From the NCBI RefSeq assembly GCF_004295665.1, contig NZ_CP034759.1, forward strand, positions 2,790,001 to 2,854,000: 64,000 bases of DNA, in the 5' to 3' direction. The first letter of the stretch is position 1. The number at the start of each line of letters is the position of its first letter. Origin of the DNA: Litorilituus sediminis (GTDB lineage Bacteria; Pseudomonadota; Gammaproteobacteria; Enterobacterales; Alteromonadaceae). The translations under genes were made by a program, and so were the position numbers. Positions 15,310 to 24,256 of the stretch are shown here, piece by piece. The notes under the pieces were generated by a model, which worked only from the letters and a program-made list of their open reading frames with translations, was not told the DNA's origin and searched no databases.

Positions 15310-16218
15310 TTAGGTTAAAATAATCTCCAAAATGGTATTGGGGTAGCGCTTATTAAGTGCGGCTTTCACTTGTGTTTGAATGTCGTTAAGCTTTTGTTGC
15401 CCCATGGCTTCTAATGTCTTGCCACTGATATAGACGGCGATCAAATAACTACTGCCCGTTTTGGAAATAAAGCTATCTTTTATGAGTTGCTCTTGCTTAA
15501 AGTGTTGATTGAGTACCGCCTCTATATGCTCTCTATCTTGCTGATTTTGTAATGTGCCCCCTGCCAGCTCAACAAATGAATCTCGCACCAGCACAAAAGG
15601 CTCTTTGCTCAGCAGTAACACCAGAATGCTAACCAGTATGGCATCTCCGATATAGTGTAAAAAGCCGAAAGAGCCCTCTATGGCAACAAAACTAATAGCG
15701 TACAGGGCGAGACCAAGTGCTAATGACATGGCGCCATCAATTTTAGCGCCAGCAAATTCAGCACGTAATATTGAGCTAGTGTAGTTTATTTTTTTGTTCT
15801 GATATTGGCAAAAAAGTCCTAAACCAGCACATAACACCACCATAGCGACCGCATATATTAAGATGATATCGGTATTGAGTGCCGATAATTGTTCGCCATT
15901 TATGTAGTGAAATATTCTCGAGATATTGCTGGTTAATGCCATTGAGAGTACGCCAATAATCATAATGCCTTTTGAAAGCGAGAACAGTGATTCGTAAACA
16001 TATTGCCCATACGGGAAGGTTTTTGTTCGTTTTGCTTTTATTGCGGAAATACGTATCGCGATTAAGGTGACAATAAAGGCGATAAATGAATAATTGCCAT
16101 CTAATAATATTGCTTGAGCATTAGAATAATAAAATGCTAGCCAGCCACAGAAGGCCATAACTAAGTTGATAATGGCCGCAAACCAAAGGGCGGTTTGTTC
16201 GACATTGCTGTGCTTCAT
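15310..16218 (-). CDS. Cation diffusion facilitator (CDF) family transporter
   Basis: The 302-residue protein has five or six membrane helices and a C-terminal cytoplasmic domain, as in CDF metal/proton antiporters. The signature LLDGNYSF near residue 38 and FPYGQYVYESL near 70 match the family. The canonical second pair HxxxD in helix 5 is replaced by AKIDGAMS, so metal specificity may differ from zinc CDFs. Membership is clear, substrate is not. It is followed on the same strand by the PepSY/TonB pair but with a 105-base gap. Confidence 0.75.
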   Translation of the reverse strand: MKHSNVEQTALWFAAIINLVMAFCGWLAFYYSNAQAILLDGNYSFIAFIVTLIAIRISAIKAKRTKTFPYGQYVYESLFSLSKGIMIIGVLSMALTSNISRIFHYINGEQLSALNTDIILIYAVAMVVLCAGLGLFCQYQNKKINYTSSILRAEFAGAKIDGAMSLALGLALYAISFVAIEGSFGFLHYIGDAILVSILVLLLSKEPFVLVRDSFVELAGGTLQNQQDREHIEAVLNQHFKQEQLIKDSFISKTGSSYLIAVYISGKTLEAMGQQKLNDIQTQVKAALNKRYPNTILEIILT

Positions 16219-16323
16219 AGTGAATCGGTTTTTCTGACGTTTGTAGCCATGCTATGCAAAGCGAATGATTAGAGCAAGTGGTCAGTTGATTAAATTTGTT
16301 ATCTAAAAATGTTGTTTAACTGC

Positions 16324-17433
16324 TTACACTTTACGTTGCCAGTATAAATACAATCCCGATGCGACAAAAAAGCAGGGCAATAAACTGAAAAACAGCCAGA
16401 GAAGGCTAACCGGCCAGGCAATAAAGTCACCAATATGGAACTTATATTTAAAGTGCCATACTTGGCTGGCAATAGATAATTGTGAGGCATCAAAATGCGC
16501 TAATTGCTCTCCGCTATAAGGATCTGCCCAGCTCCAGCTGTAGCCATGCGTTTCTTCGGGCATTTTTATCCTTAGTGCCAAGGGCTCATTGTCTTTTTGC
16601 GGCATATAAATGCGATATACTTGGCCCGATGCCAGTGCGGCATAAGCTTGTTGATAAGCTCTATCTAACTGCTGAGCGGGTATAGTGATGGCATTATTAG
16701 CGCTCGATGCATGCTTTACTAAAACAGGCGGCTTGGGTCTTTTAACTATAGTATCTAAGGTTACGGCTTCAATAATGCTTTTACAGGCATCTTGCCAATA
16801 AAAGGCCATACCCGAAAAGGCAATCAACACTAGTGGTATGCAGCAAAATGCACCTAAACATAAATGCAGCTGATGAAAGCGCACTTTATTTTTTGCTTGC
16901 CAACGTACTTTTAAACGCTTGAGACGATGCTTAGGTTTAAGCCAGAGAATAATGCCAATGACTAGCTCTATCATCAACAATAAGCTGGCGATAGACATCC
17001 ATAATTGCATAGGGCGATTGCCTTGGTCATCGCGAAATATTAGCCAGCGATGCCATGCCATAACAAAGCCGTAAAAGGTATCGTAAAAGTTGTGCTTGAG
17101 TAGGACTTCACCTGTGTATGGGTTGAGGTTAAGGTATGCTTTATTAACCAAGCGGACTTGCCATACCTCATCAGGGTTTTCACTGCGTTCGATTAAATGT
17201 ATTTTTTCATCGCTTTGTTGTTGAATACGATTAAGCAAAGCGCTCAGTGGCAGCGGCTGTTGCTGCGAGCTAGGGTCAACTCGCCAATACTGTGGGTTTA
17301 CTAGTGCTTGGATATCTTTGGCATAAATAAGTAATGCACCAGAAATACTTAAGCTAATCAGAAAAAAGCCTGCAACAAGAGCAAGAAACAAATGAATACG
17401 GCGCAAAGCTAACTTGAACAAGGTAATACTCAA
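16324..17433 (-). CDS. PepSY-associated transmembrane protein (siderophore-type reductase)
   Basis: The 369-residue protein has four membrane segments (near 15-37, 140-165, 190-212 and 340-362) and a PepSY-type extracytoplasmic region, the layout of the PepSY_TM family often encoded beside TonB-dependent siderophore receptors. Such proteins are thought to reduce ferric siderophore complexes. It lies 70 bases downstream of a TonB receptor in the same direction, so joint function in iron uptake is the best inference. Conserved HR and HLH segments that could bind haem are present. Confidence 0.75.
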   Translation of the reverse strand: MSITLFKLALRRIHLFLALVAGFFLISLSISGALLIYAKDIQALVNPQYWRVDPSSQQQPLPLSALLNRIQQQSDEKIHLIERSENPDEVWQVRLVNKAYLNLNPYTGEVLLKHNFYDTFYGFVMAWHRWLIFRDDQGNRPMQLWMSIASLLLMIELVIGIILWLKPKHRLKRLKVRWQAKNKVRFHQLHLCLGAFCCIPLVLIAFSGMAFYWQDACKSIIEAVTLDTIVKRPKPPVLVKHASSANNAITIPAQQLDRAYQQAYAALASGQVYRIYMPQKDNEPLALRIKMPEETHGYSWSWADPYSGEQLAHFDASQLSIASQVWHFKYKFHIGDFIAWPVSLLWLFFSLLPCFFVASGLYLYWQRKV

Positions 17434-17506
17434 TAGATTAGTAAAAAAGCAGGTATCCCACAGCGTATTCTATGAGATACCTTAAGAGTTAAGCGTTTAA
17501 GCTTGA

Positions 17507-19642
17507 TTAGAATAGGTATTTAATACCTAAATTTACCGAAGTACCTAAACCTTTCACATTGTAGCCAGAGTAGGTATAAGCTTGAGATTTTGCTGGGTAG
17601 TAATCTTGGTTAAACAAGTTTTCAATCCCGATAAAAGCATCCCAGTTTTGTGCAAAGTTGTAATGACCGCTAACATTGACAACGTGATAGCTATCAATCG
17701 GTCCTTTATCACCAACGTATTCACCATCTACTTTATCGAAACGCTTACGATCGCCAACATACAAGTAAGTTAAACTTAAGTTTGCTTCGTCAACGGGTGA
17801 CCAATTGACATTAATGGTACCTTTAGGTGCGCTGATTTGCTTTGCACCTAGGTAAACATCATTAGCTGTGTCTTTACCTTCAACCCAAGCATAAGTTGCT
17901 GTGACATCAAGGTCATTGCTAAACGTGTATTGTGCTAGCGCTTCATAACCATAGATTTCTTGCGGTGCTCTTACAGGCATATAAACACCTGTGGCTGGAT
18001 CATATTTGTTGGTAGTACCTAGCTCTGATGTGCTTCTATAAGCAGAGAACTCCATACGGAATTTATCTAACACAGAGGTAAAACCAACTTCATAGTTATC
18101 AATAATAGACGCTTCGGTGTGAATATCAGCAATATCATTTACTGTTGCCGTACGTAGTAGTCGACCTATATCTGAAATATCTGAGCCTTGCGAGTAATTA
18201 GCAAATGGCTGGAAGTATGCTTGCCAATTGTAACGAATACCAAAGTTGTAGGTAGTAGCACTGTATTCTAGGGTATCACCAACCACATCTACAGGCACAG
18301 AGCAGGTATCTGGTGTTCTGCACAGTTTTAATGTGCTGTAGTCATTGACCACTAAGTCGATGTTTTCACGGCGCACACCGGCTTTAATAATAAAGTCATC
18401 CTCAAAGACCCACTTAGTTTGTAAGAAGCCGGCAAGGTTTTCCATATCCATTTCAGGCACCCACATGCGGCCATCAACCAGCGGTTGTGAGGTTTTATCG
18501 TTTAAGGCATCAATACCGTAAATAAAAGTAGCTTCGAGATTATCCCACTCTACTTGGCTATTTAAGGTGGCACGTAAGCCTTTTTTATCTGACTTAATTA
18601 ATGATTGCCCGCCAGTGTAGCCTTCGTCTAAGTTGGCTAGTACATAAGAGAAAAAGAAAATATTTTCAATTTCTTGCGCATAGGCATCAACCACTAATTG
18701 CGTGTTGGTAAAAATTTCTTCATCAGTATATTTAAGCATAATATTCTGATTATTCGGCCCTTGAGGCTCGCCCGGAGCATCAGTGCCTTCTGGCGCTCTA
18801 ATGGCGTAGGTTTTTACACCAGTATTGACGCTACCAACAACATCCATTAAGTCACTGTCTTGCTCTGATTCATAATGGTTGAATACTAGCTGCATGGAAA
18901 TATCGTCGGTAAATTGATAGCCCAATTTTGCAAAGTAGTTTTGCATAACGGCATCAGAAAGCCCGTATTTAAGGCCAATTACATCACCATCAGCATCTTT
19001 TTGTAAGCCATACTCTTCGTAACTAGCGCTGGCAACATAGCTAAAGTTATCAATTTGACCATTCATCATGCCTTCAATTCGTTGTCCGGCACTGTCTTCA
19101 AACTCTACCGCACTAAAACGGCTTGATAGGCTTACTTCGCCAGTTATTGCGCTATCACCATTTGGCCTTTTAGTGATGTAGTTAATAATACCGCCTGCTG
19201 CGCCATTACCGTACACTGAGGTTGCACCTTTGATGACCTCAATACGTTCAATTGAATTGGCATCTATGGTTCTAATGCCTAGGGCACCATTTCTTAGCGG
19301 TGTTGATTGCGGTACGCCATCTATCATTACTAGCGGTGAGCGACCACGTAAGGTTTGGCTTGAGTTACTTGATGTACCTGTGCTTGGTGCCATACCAGGA
19401 ACTAATGTAGCTAGCATGGTTTGTAGCTCTGATGACACTTTTAACTGAGCTTCAATTTGCTGACGGGTGATTATGGTGATAGTGGCCGGTACTTCATCAA
19501 TACTTTCTACAATTCGACTGCCCGTCACTACTATGCGTTCAACATCGGTTTCATCAGGGGCGTCGGTTTGCGAGTAACTTTGTGCATAGCTGGTCGAGGT
19601 TAATAATAACGGGATAAGCAGCGCTAATTTAGACTTGTTCAT
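17507..19642 (-). CDS. TonB-dependent outer-membrane receptor, siderophore-type
   Basis: After a signal peptide (MNKSKLALL start) the mature N-terminus carries a TonB-box-like VERIVVTGSR, followed by the plug domain (LRGRSPLVMIDGVPQ, IEVIKGATSVYGNGAAGGIINYITKRP) and a barrel ending in a terminal phenylalanine. Length is about 711 residues. An ATG at 19663 would add seven residues, but the signal peptide fits the second ATG. The neighbour is a PepSY reductase-like protein, so the ligand is likely a ferric siderophore. A weak Fur-like element lies upstream. Confidence 0.88.
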   Translation of the reverse strand: MNKSKLALLIPLLLTSTSYAQSYSQTDAPDETDVERIVVTGSRIVESIDEVPATITIITRQQIEAQLKVSSELQTMLATLVPGMAPSTGTSSNSSQTLRGRSPLVMIDGVPQSTPLRNGALGIRTIDANSIERIEVIKGATSVYGNGAAGGIINYITKRPNGDSAITGEVSLSSRFSAVEFEDSAGQRIEGMMNGQIDNFSYVASASYEEYGLQKDADGDVIGLKYGLSDAVMQNYFAKLGYQFTDDISMQLVFNHYESEQDSDLMDVVGSVNTGVKTYAIRAPEGTDAPGEPQGPNNQNIMLKYTDEEIFTNTQLVVDAYAQEIENIFFFSYVLANLDEGYTGGQSLIKSDKKGLRATLNSQVEWDNLEATFIYGIDALNDKTSQPLVDGRMWVPEMDMENLAGFLQTKWVFEDDFIIKAGVRRENIDLVVNDYSTLKLCRTPDTCSVPVDVVGDTLEYSATTYNFGIRYNWQAYFQPFANYSQGSDISDIGRLLRTATVNDIADIHTEASIIDNYEVGFTSVLDKFRMEFSAYRSTSELGTTNKYDPATGVYMPVRAPQEIYGYEALAQYTFSNDLDVTATYAWVEGKDTANDVYLGAKQISAPKGTINVNWSPVDEANLSLTYLYVGDRKRFDKVDGEYVGDKGPIDSYHVVNVSGHYNFAQNWDAFIGIENLFNQDYYPAKSQAYTYSGYNVKGLGTSVNLGIKYLF

Positions 19643-19694
19643 TGTGGTTCGCTTAATAATCAAAGGTAAGTTAAAAAAACGATGCGGATCTTAA

Positions 19695-19715
19695 TGCAAA
19701 TTATTACTGTTTGCA
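19695..19715. promoter_or_regulatory. Inverted repeat, possible Fur-type operator
   Basis: TGCAAA and TTTGCA flank ATTATT-rich sequence about 50 bases upstream of the TonB receptor. The first 15 bases match the Fur core TGATAATNATTATCA at 9 of 14 defined positions. Fur control is plausible but the match is weak. Confidence 0.35.
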
Positions 19716-19835
19716 ACAGCATGTAATATAATATTATTAGTTTAGTAATTGTTTGTTATGTAAAGTTTTTATAGTTTGAGAATTAGCACTGCTAATTATT
19801 GCTGTCAGCAATCAGTAGCCAGAAATGAAGGCAAT

Positions 19836-19878
19836 AAAAAAGCCGATAACATTATCTATGTACTAGATGGATATCGGC
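19836..19878 (-). terminator. Rho-independent terminator read leftward
   Basis: GCCGATA (19842-19848) pairs with TATCGGC (19872-19878), with an inner ATCTA/TAGAT stem. Read on the minus strand it ends in TTTTTT. It would end the candidate small RNA and stop read-through into the TonB receptor. Confidence 0.8.
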
Positions 19879-19990
19879 CTGTTAGCTATGGGGAAGCTAG
19901 AATTTTCAAAATTATTACAATAAGTGTTCGCTTAAGAACAAAATCATTGTAGAGCAACAACTCTAGCTTTGTAAAGTCTTTTTAAAGTAC
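19836..19990 (-). ncRNA. Candidate FNR-controlled small RNA
   Basis: A perfect FNR box, then a -10-like TACTTT about 16 bases further, then about 140 bases with no open frame, then a rho-independent terminator with six T residues, all read leftward. The interior holds short hairpins (TAGAG-TTGTTG-CTCTA and GTTC-TTAAGC-GAAC) and an unpaired C-rich CTTCCCC that could be a seed. The layout resembles E. coli FnrS, but I see no sequence identity to it. The 5' end is a guess. Confidence 0.5.
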
Positions 19991-20004
19991 TTACTCTATT
20001 TTGG

Positions 20005-20018
20005 TTGATCTGGATCAA
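20005..20018. promoter_or_regulatory. FNR box
   Basis: TTGATCTGGATCAA is a perfect match to the FNR consensus TTGAT-N4-ATCAA. No protein gene starts within 340 bases to the left, and none on the plus strand starts nearby to the right. Confidence 0.8.
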
Positions 20019-20164
20019 TTGGTGATGGGGTTGTTATATGTGGAGCGTTACAAATTATCAGAAATGTGCCATGCGACGAGAAAGTTTAAAGTTCTAAATT
20101 GTGAATCCGATTAATGTAATAAACCAACTCATACATAAATGTTTCACTAAAATCTTCTATGAAG

Positions 20165-20335
20165 TCAGAATAAAATATCTGATCTAGAATAAGTAATAGA
20201 GTGATTTTCTAGCACTTTTTTTGCCTCTGCTTTTACCTTATAGAAATAAGCCCCAGCACTTAAAGCTGAAGCTAGCAGAACCCCGAGTAATGCTATTAAA
20301 GCCGTAATAACTTTTACATCAATTCCAAATATCAT
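20165..20335 (-). CDS. 56-residue single-span membrane protein
   Basis: An ATG overlapping the stop of the NYN nuclease gene (TAATG) opens a 56-codon frame. The peptide has a hydrophobic segment of about 22 residues near 8-30 (VITALIALLGVLLASALSAG) followed by a charged tail with KVKAEAKKVLE. The one-base overlap strongly suggests translational coupling with the nuclease. The family is unknown; a membrane partner or anchor for the nuclease is a guess. Confidence 0.6.
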   Translation of the reverse strand: MIFGIDVKVITALIALLGVLLASALSAGAYFYKVKAEAKKVLENHSITYSRSDILF

Positions 20336-21060
20336 TATTGACTAAGTTCCTTTTGTTTTACCTTTTTCTTATCTCTTACCCATGTTGCGGAGCCATGAGT
20401 TTGCTTCATTTCAAATAAATCAATAGCGGCAAATAAATCACTAAGCTTTTTAAAGCCGTAATTTCGTTGATCAAAAGATGCATGATTTGAAATATGCTTA
20501 CCAATAGGCCCTAACTGTGCCCATCCATCATCTTCTTCCGATGCTTCTATTGCTTGACGAAGCATATTCATTAGCCTTGTATCACTTTTAATACTTGGCT
20601 TACGTTTTTGTATTGTTTTTTCTTCTGCTTCAATATCGTCAAGATAAAGAAACTTTGAACAGCTATTTACGAAAGCTGCTGGCGCTTTTCGTTCTCCAAA
20701 GCCAATGACAAACTTGCCATCGGCTAGTGCTCGTGTAACAAGGGGGGTAAAGTCACAATCAGATGAAACTAAACAAATGGTGTCGACATCTTTGGTATAT
20801 AGGGTATCCATAACATCAATAACCAACGCAATGTCAGTAGCATTTTTGCCTTTGGTTAAATCAAATTGTTGAATGGGCTGGATAGCATATTCGTGTAAAA
20901 CATCTTCCCAAGGTTTAATACATGGACTTTTCCAGTTTCCATAGGCTTTGCGAATATTAACAACACCATATCGGGCAAGCTCAGAAAGTATGATGTCTAT
21001 TTTGGCGGCAGGTGCATTATCAGCATCAATAAATAATGCAATCTTTTCCTTATCTTTCAC
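20335..21060 (-). CDS. NYN-domain RNase with C-terminal LOTUS/OST-HTH domain
   Basis: The 241-residue protein has a PIN-like NYN domain at residues 5-150, with the acidic catalytic set FIDADN (D12, D14), GKNATDIALVID (near 70-81) and SSDCDF (near 100). Residues 160-230 match an OST-HTH/LOTUS RNA-binding domain ending SATWVRDKK. NYN-LOTUS proteins related to LabA/MARF1 cut or sense RNA; bacterial members are poorly characterised. It overlaps a small membrane protein downstream. All key acidic residues are present, so nuclease activity is likely. Confidence 0.85.
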   Translation of the reverse strand: MKDKEKIALFIDADNAPAAKIDIILSELARYGVVNIRKAYGNWKSPCIKPWEDVLHEYAIQPIQQFDLTKGKNATDIALVIDVMDTLYTKDVDTICLVSSDCDFTPLVTRALADGKFVIGFGERKAPAAFVNSCSKFLYLDDIEAEEKTIQKRKPSIKSDTRLMNMLRQAIEASEEDDGWAQLGPIGKHISNHASFDQRNYGFKKLSDLFAAIDLFEMKQTHGSATWVRDKKKVKQKELSQ

Positions 21061-21211
21061 TATGAAATTTCCTTTAAACTCAAACGACCATAATTTTACA
21101 TTTATCTCATACCTCCATGAAATAGCAATGTTTTTATACTCAATAGAATCATGTTTGTTGTTTAAAATAAGTTCACTAGCCTTAATGGTATAAACTTAAA
21201 AGTGTCTCATC

Positions 21212-21407
21212 ATGAAAGATAATTCAGCGCAGCAACTTTCCTGCAGCTTTAAAAAGACTGCACACGATGTTATGCCAGAAGATATTAGATTAGTTACTTT
21301 ATTTGCTGAAAAAACATAGTGACTCAGAGTTAGCTCGTAAGTATTATTTCGAAAAAATAAAAGCAAAGCGTAATTGGAAGCCACTCTCCGATAAGTTATT
21401 GAGTTAG
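21212..21407 (+). pseudogene. Small frameshifted gene (64 codons if restored)
   Basis: ATG at 21212 opens 35 codons ending in TAG at 21317. Skipping one A in the A6 run at 21309-21314 joins this to a downstream frame ending at TAG 21405, giving a coherent 64-residue product (PEDIRLVTLFAEKHSDSELA near the joint and RNWKPLSDKLL at the end). The continuous reading suggests a real gene with a one-base insertion or a sequencing error. I do not recognise the family. Its 3' end overlaps the convergent ankyrin gene. Confidence 0.5.
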
Positions 21408-22379
21408 CCTTCCAATATTAATTTTTTCTATCAATTCAGCTGAATATTCTGGCGAATAGCCCTGCTCATACTCCAAGTAGTCTAGTAATGACTTTGCACA
21501 CTGTTCATTTTCGCAATAAGCGTTAATCTTGGCTCCATGATTTAGTAGGAAAGAGGCATTTTCATGCTTTCCTACCATCATAGAAAGCATAATTGGCGTA
21601 TATCGATTATTACAAACTTTTGTTGTGGATACGCCTTTATCTATTAGGTATGACAACAGCTCTTTAGATTTAGAAGAGGCCAAGTGTACCAAGTTACAAC
21701 CGACTGAGGTTGTAGATGAAAGAAGGCTTTTATCTTTTTCAATTAGCGTTTTAACAACGTCTAATTTATCCCATGAAATTGCATCGAATAGCTTTGATTT
21801 AGTGGGTAAATCAGAAGCTAAAATATTAGGCGAGAAGTCAATTACATTATCAACTTTTGGAGCCTTAATAGTGAGTTGGTTCCCTTCAATTGAGTATTCG
21901 GGTATAAATATTACAGATGCAAGCTCACCGTTATTCGTAATAGGTCTACCATCTAGTGAAAATAATGTCTGGCTACAGGGGTCAATTAAAACATTACCTT
22001 CATAATCAGCACTAAGTGCACAACCTCGCATTGGGTTGATGCCGACCAAAACAATAATGGGGTATGAATGAACTAATGTGTCATTCTTGTGTGCTGTAAC
22101 GGTAGGTTGATACAAGATCGTCGCTTTTCGATTACCGCTAGTTTTTGCAAAGCTTCGGAATGAATTTTTAAGGTTTTCTACAGTTACCTTGTTAGTATTG
22201 CGCTGTATTGATTTGATTTGCTCTTTGCTTGGTTTTAACACCATCGTAGGCATACTTAGCCATTCAAAGCGGATGTGTTTACCTATTGGCAAGTTGGCAG
22301 CATTGATTTTGATGTCTTCAACTTCAAAGGCTTGACCTCCAAAGCTGACAATCAAAATAAGTAATAGTAATTTCTTCAT
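21396..22379 (-). CDS. Exported ankyrin-repeat protein
   Basis: The 327-residue product has a signal peptide (residues 1-17), an N-terminal domain of about 180 residues of unknown type with a CALS/CSQ cysteine pair, and C-terminal ankyrin repeats from about residue 190 (LFDAISWDKLDVVKTLIEKD, NLVHLASSKSKELLSYLIDKG, TPIMLSMMVGKHENASFLLNHGA). Periplasmic ankyrin proteins usually mediate protein contacts. No neighbour suggests a pathway. Confidence 0.75.
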   Translation of the reverse strand: MKKLLLLILIVSFGGQAFEVEDIKINAANLPIGKHIRFEWLSMPTMVLKPSKEQIKSIQRNTNKVTVENLKNSFRSFAKTSGNRKATILYQPTVTAHKNDTLVHSYPIIVLVGINPMRGCALSADYEGNVLIDPCSQTLFSLDGRPITNNGELASVIFIPEYSIEGNQLTIKAPKVDNVIDFSPNILASDLPTKSKLFDAISWDKLDVVKTLIEKDKSLLSSTTSVGCNLVHLASSKSKELLSYLIDKGVSTTKVCNNRYTPIMLSMMVGKHENASFLLNHGAKINAYCENEQCAKSLLDYLEYEQGYSPEYSAELIEKINIGRLTQ

Positions 22380-22617
22380 AATTCCATTTATTCAATAAGC
22401 ATAAATACTTAAAGTAAAATTACTGCATTTTGGCTTAGCTTTCAATTTACCCAGTAAATAAACGTTTGCCCGTCTAATCGATCCCAAAAACAGCGAATTT
22501 CTTTCTCATTGAGATAAAGCATTATTTCAATTGATTAACATTAATGTTGCAAATTGCCCTTAGATTTGTACAGACAAATTTGTTATCTTACATTCGTCTA
22601 ACCAAGAGAAAAGCACT

Positions 22618-22959
22618 TTGAATACTAACCTTGCTGTAAAAATACTGCTGATAATATCGATTATTTTACAATCGTTTATTGCCGTATCTGCGAGCATGGA
22701 AACTCATCAGTTAGACGTTGAGCATCTGCAAACCATTCATGATCACCAGAGGGATCATGCTCCCCAACTCGAAAATGATAAAGAACACGATATGGATGAC
22801 TGCCACCATTGTGGTCACTGTAATGGCAATCATAGCAGTTGGATTTTGGTAAAAGCATTTGCAGCTAACCTATCTTTACATCACTCAAATAACTTCAACA
22901 AATTGACTTTGTTGCCTCTTGGTATTTCCAACAGGCTTTACAGGCCACCTATCGCTTAA
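22618..22959 (+). CDS. Small His/Cys-rich periplasmic protein of a metal efflux locus
   Basis: The 113-residue product starts at TTG (AGAGAA upstream), has a signal peptide of about 26 residues, and a middle segment rich in His, Asp and Cys (DDCHHCGHCNGNH near 80). It ends LYRPPIA; the Cys-rich protein at 36431 ends LFRPPIVNS, so both may belong to one family of small metal-associated periplasmic proteins. It is 65 bases ahead of the metal RND adaptor and likely in its operon. Metal binding is inferred. Confidence 0.65.
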   Translation: MNTNLAVKILLIISIILQSFIAVSASMETHQLDVEHLQTIHDHQRDHAPQLENDKEHDMDDCHHCGHCNGNHSSWILVKAFAANLSLHHSNNFNKLTLLPLGISNRLYRPPIA

Positions 22960-23024
22960 CTTTACTCCATACAGTGCGTTTTTACGCTAATACAATTTGG
23001 TTTAATAAAAGTTAAGAGTCATAT

Positions 23025-24245
23025 ATGAATAATATTTTTCAAATCACAGGCATAGCCTTAGTGATTATTTTTGCTGTGTTTTCGATAAACACAACATCGG
23101 CTAGTGATAGCCAACATAACACAAGCCACGATGAACATTTGCATGACGTTGCAAAGCCCATTAAAGCAGTAGGCCATGATCATGCTGATAAAGGCAATAA
23201 TCCTGAGAAACGTTCAGCAGCACAAGAAGAGCATGAACAAGGCGTTTCTTTAAGTCAGGAAAAAATTAAATTAGCAGGCATTAAAGTTAATGCCGTGTTT
23301 GCAAAGAAACACATCAATACGGTTTATGCTCCAGGCGAAGTTAAAGCCAATGGCTATAAGAGTTACCTTGTTTCGCCCCGTACAGACTCTGTGGTTATTA
23401 ATCGCCATGCCAGCTTAGGTGAACATGTAAAAACTGGGCAAAAGTTGGTTACCTTGTTTAGTGAAACTATGGCGCAAACACAAGCTGACTTTTTGATTGC
23501 ATCATCTAACTGGCAGCGAGCGAACAAGCTAGGTCGTAATAACATAAGTGAACGCACGCTTGTTGAAGCTGAAAACATTTATAAAGGTGTCTATGGTAAG
23601 TTGGTTGCTTTTGGTTTAACTACACAGGCGATTGAAAAGATATCCCAGCAAGATAGCTCTACCTTTGGACAATACGCGCTTGTTGCTGAGCGAGAAGGTG
23701 TTGTTTTGCAAGATGACTTTATGCAGGGGCAACGTATTGAGGCAGGTGAAACGATTATGCTGCTTGCTGATGAGACCGATCTTTGGGTAGAAGCCAGTAT
23801 TCCGGCAAATAAAGAATTAAATTTAGTCTTTGGCAGTCCTGCCCTAATTGATTTAAATGGTGTCAAATACCAAGCCAAGGTCATACAAGAAGCTCACACA
23901 ATTGACCCCATTACTCGAACCAGAACAGTAAGGCTGTCGGTTACTAACAATGGACATAAACTTCATTCAGGTATGTTTGTGAAGGTCTATTTTCAGTTCG
24001 AGTCAAGCAGTGACGTCATCGCTGTACCAGAAGAAGCACTGATAAGGAGTAGCGATGGCGACTGGACAGTGTTTATTGAAGAACAGCCAAATAAATTCAA
24101 AGCGATTGAAGTGACAACAGGCCAAGCCTTTAGCGAATATAGACAAGTATTCGGCGTTGAATCTGGTATGAAAGTCGTTACCCGTGGTGCATTTTTTGTC
24201 GCCTCTGAGATAGCTAAGGGCGGATTTGATCCGCACAATCATTAA
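23025..24245 (+). CDS. Heavy-metal RND efflux periplasmic adaptor (CusB/CzcB-like)
   Basis: The 406-residue membrane-fusion protein has an N-terminal signal segment, a His-rich stretch (residues 29-75), and the barrel-sandwich, hairpin and beta-barrel domains typical of CzcB/CusB (VSPRTDSVVINRHASLGEHVKTGQKL near 115; LHSGMFVKVYF near 310). It links the inner-membrane pump to an outer-membrane channel and may hand metal to the pump through its His residues. It is followed 11 bases later by the pump gene. Confidence 0.85.
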   Translation: MNNIFQITGIALVIIFAVFSINTTSASDSQHNTSHDEHLHDVAKPIKAVGHDHADKGNNPEKRSAAQEEHEQGVSLSQEKIKLAGIKVNAVFAKKHINTVYAPGEVKANGYKSYLVSPRTDSVVINRHASLGEHVKTGQKLVTLFSETMAQTQADFLIASSNWQRANKLGRNNISERTLVEAENIYKGVYGKLVAFGLTTQAIEKISQQDSSTFGQYALVAEREGVVLQDDFMQGQRIEAGETIMLLADETDLWVEASIPANKELNLVFGSPALIDLNGVKYQAKVIQEAHTIDPITRTRTVRLSVTNNGHKLHSGMFVKVYFQFESSSDVIAVPEEALIRSSDGDWTVFIEEQPNKFKAIEVTTGQAFSEYRQVFGVESGMKVVTRGAFFVASEIAKGGFDPHNH

Positions 24246-24256
24246 GGAGGCCAGCC

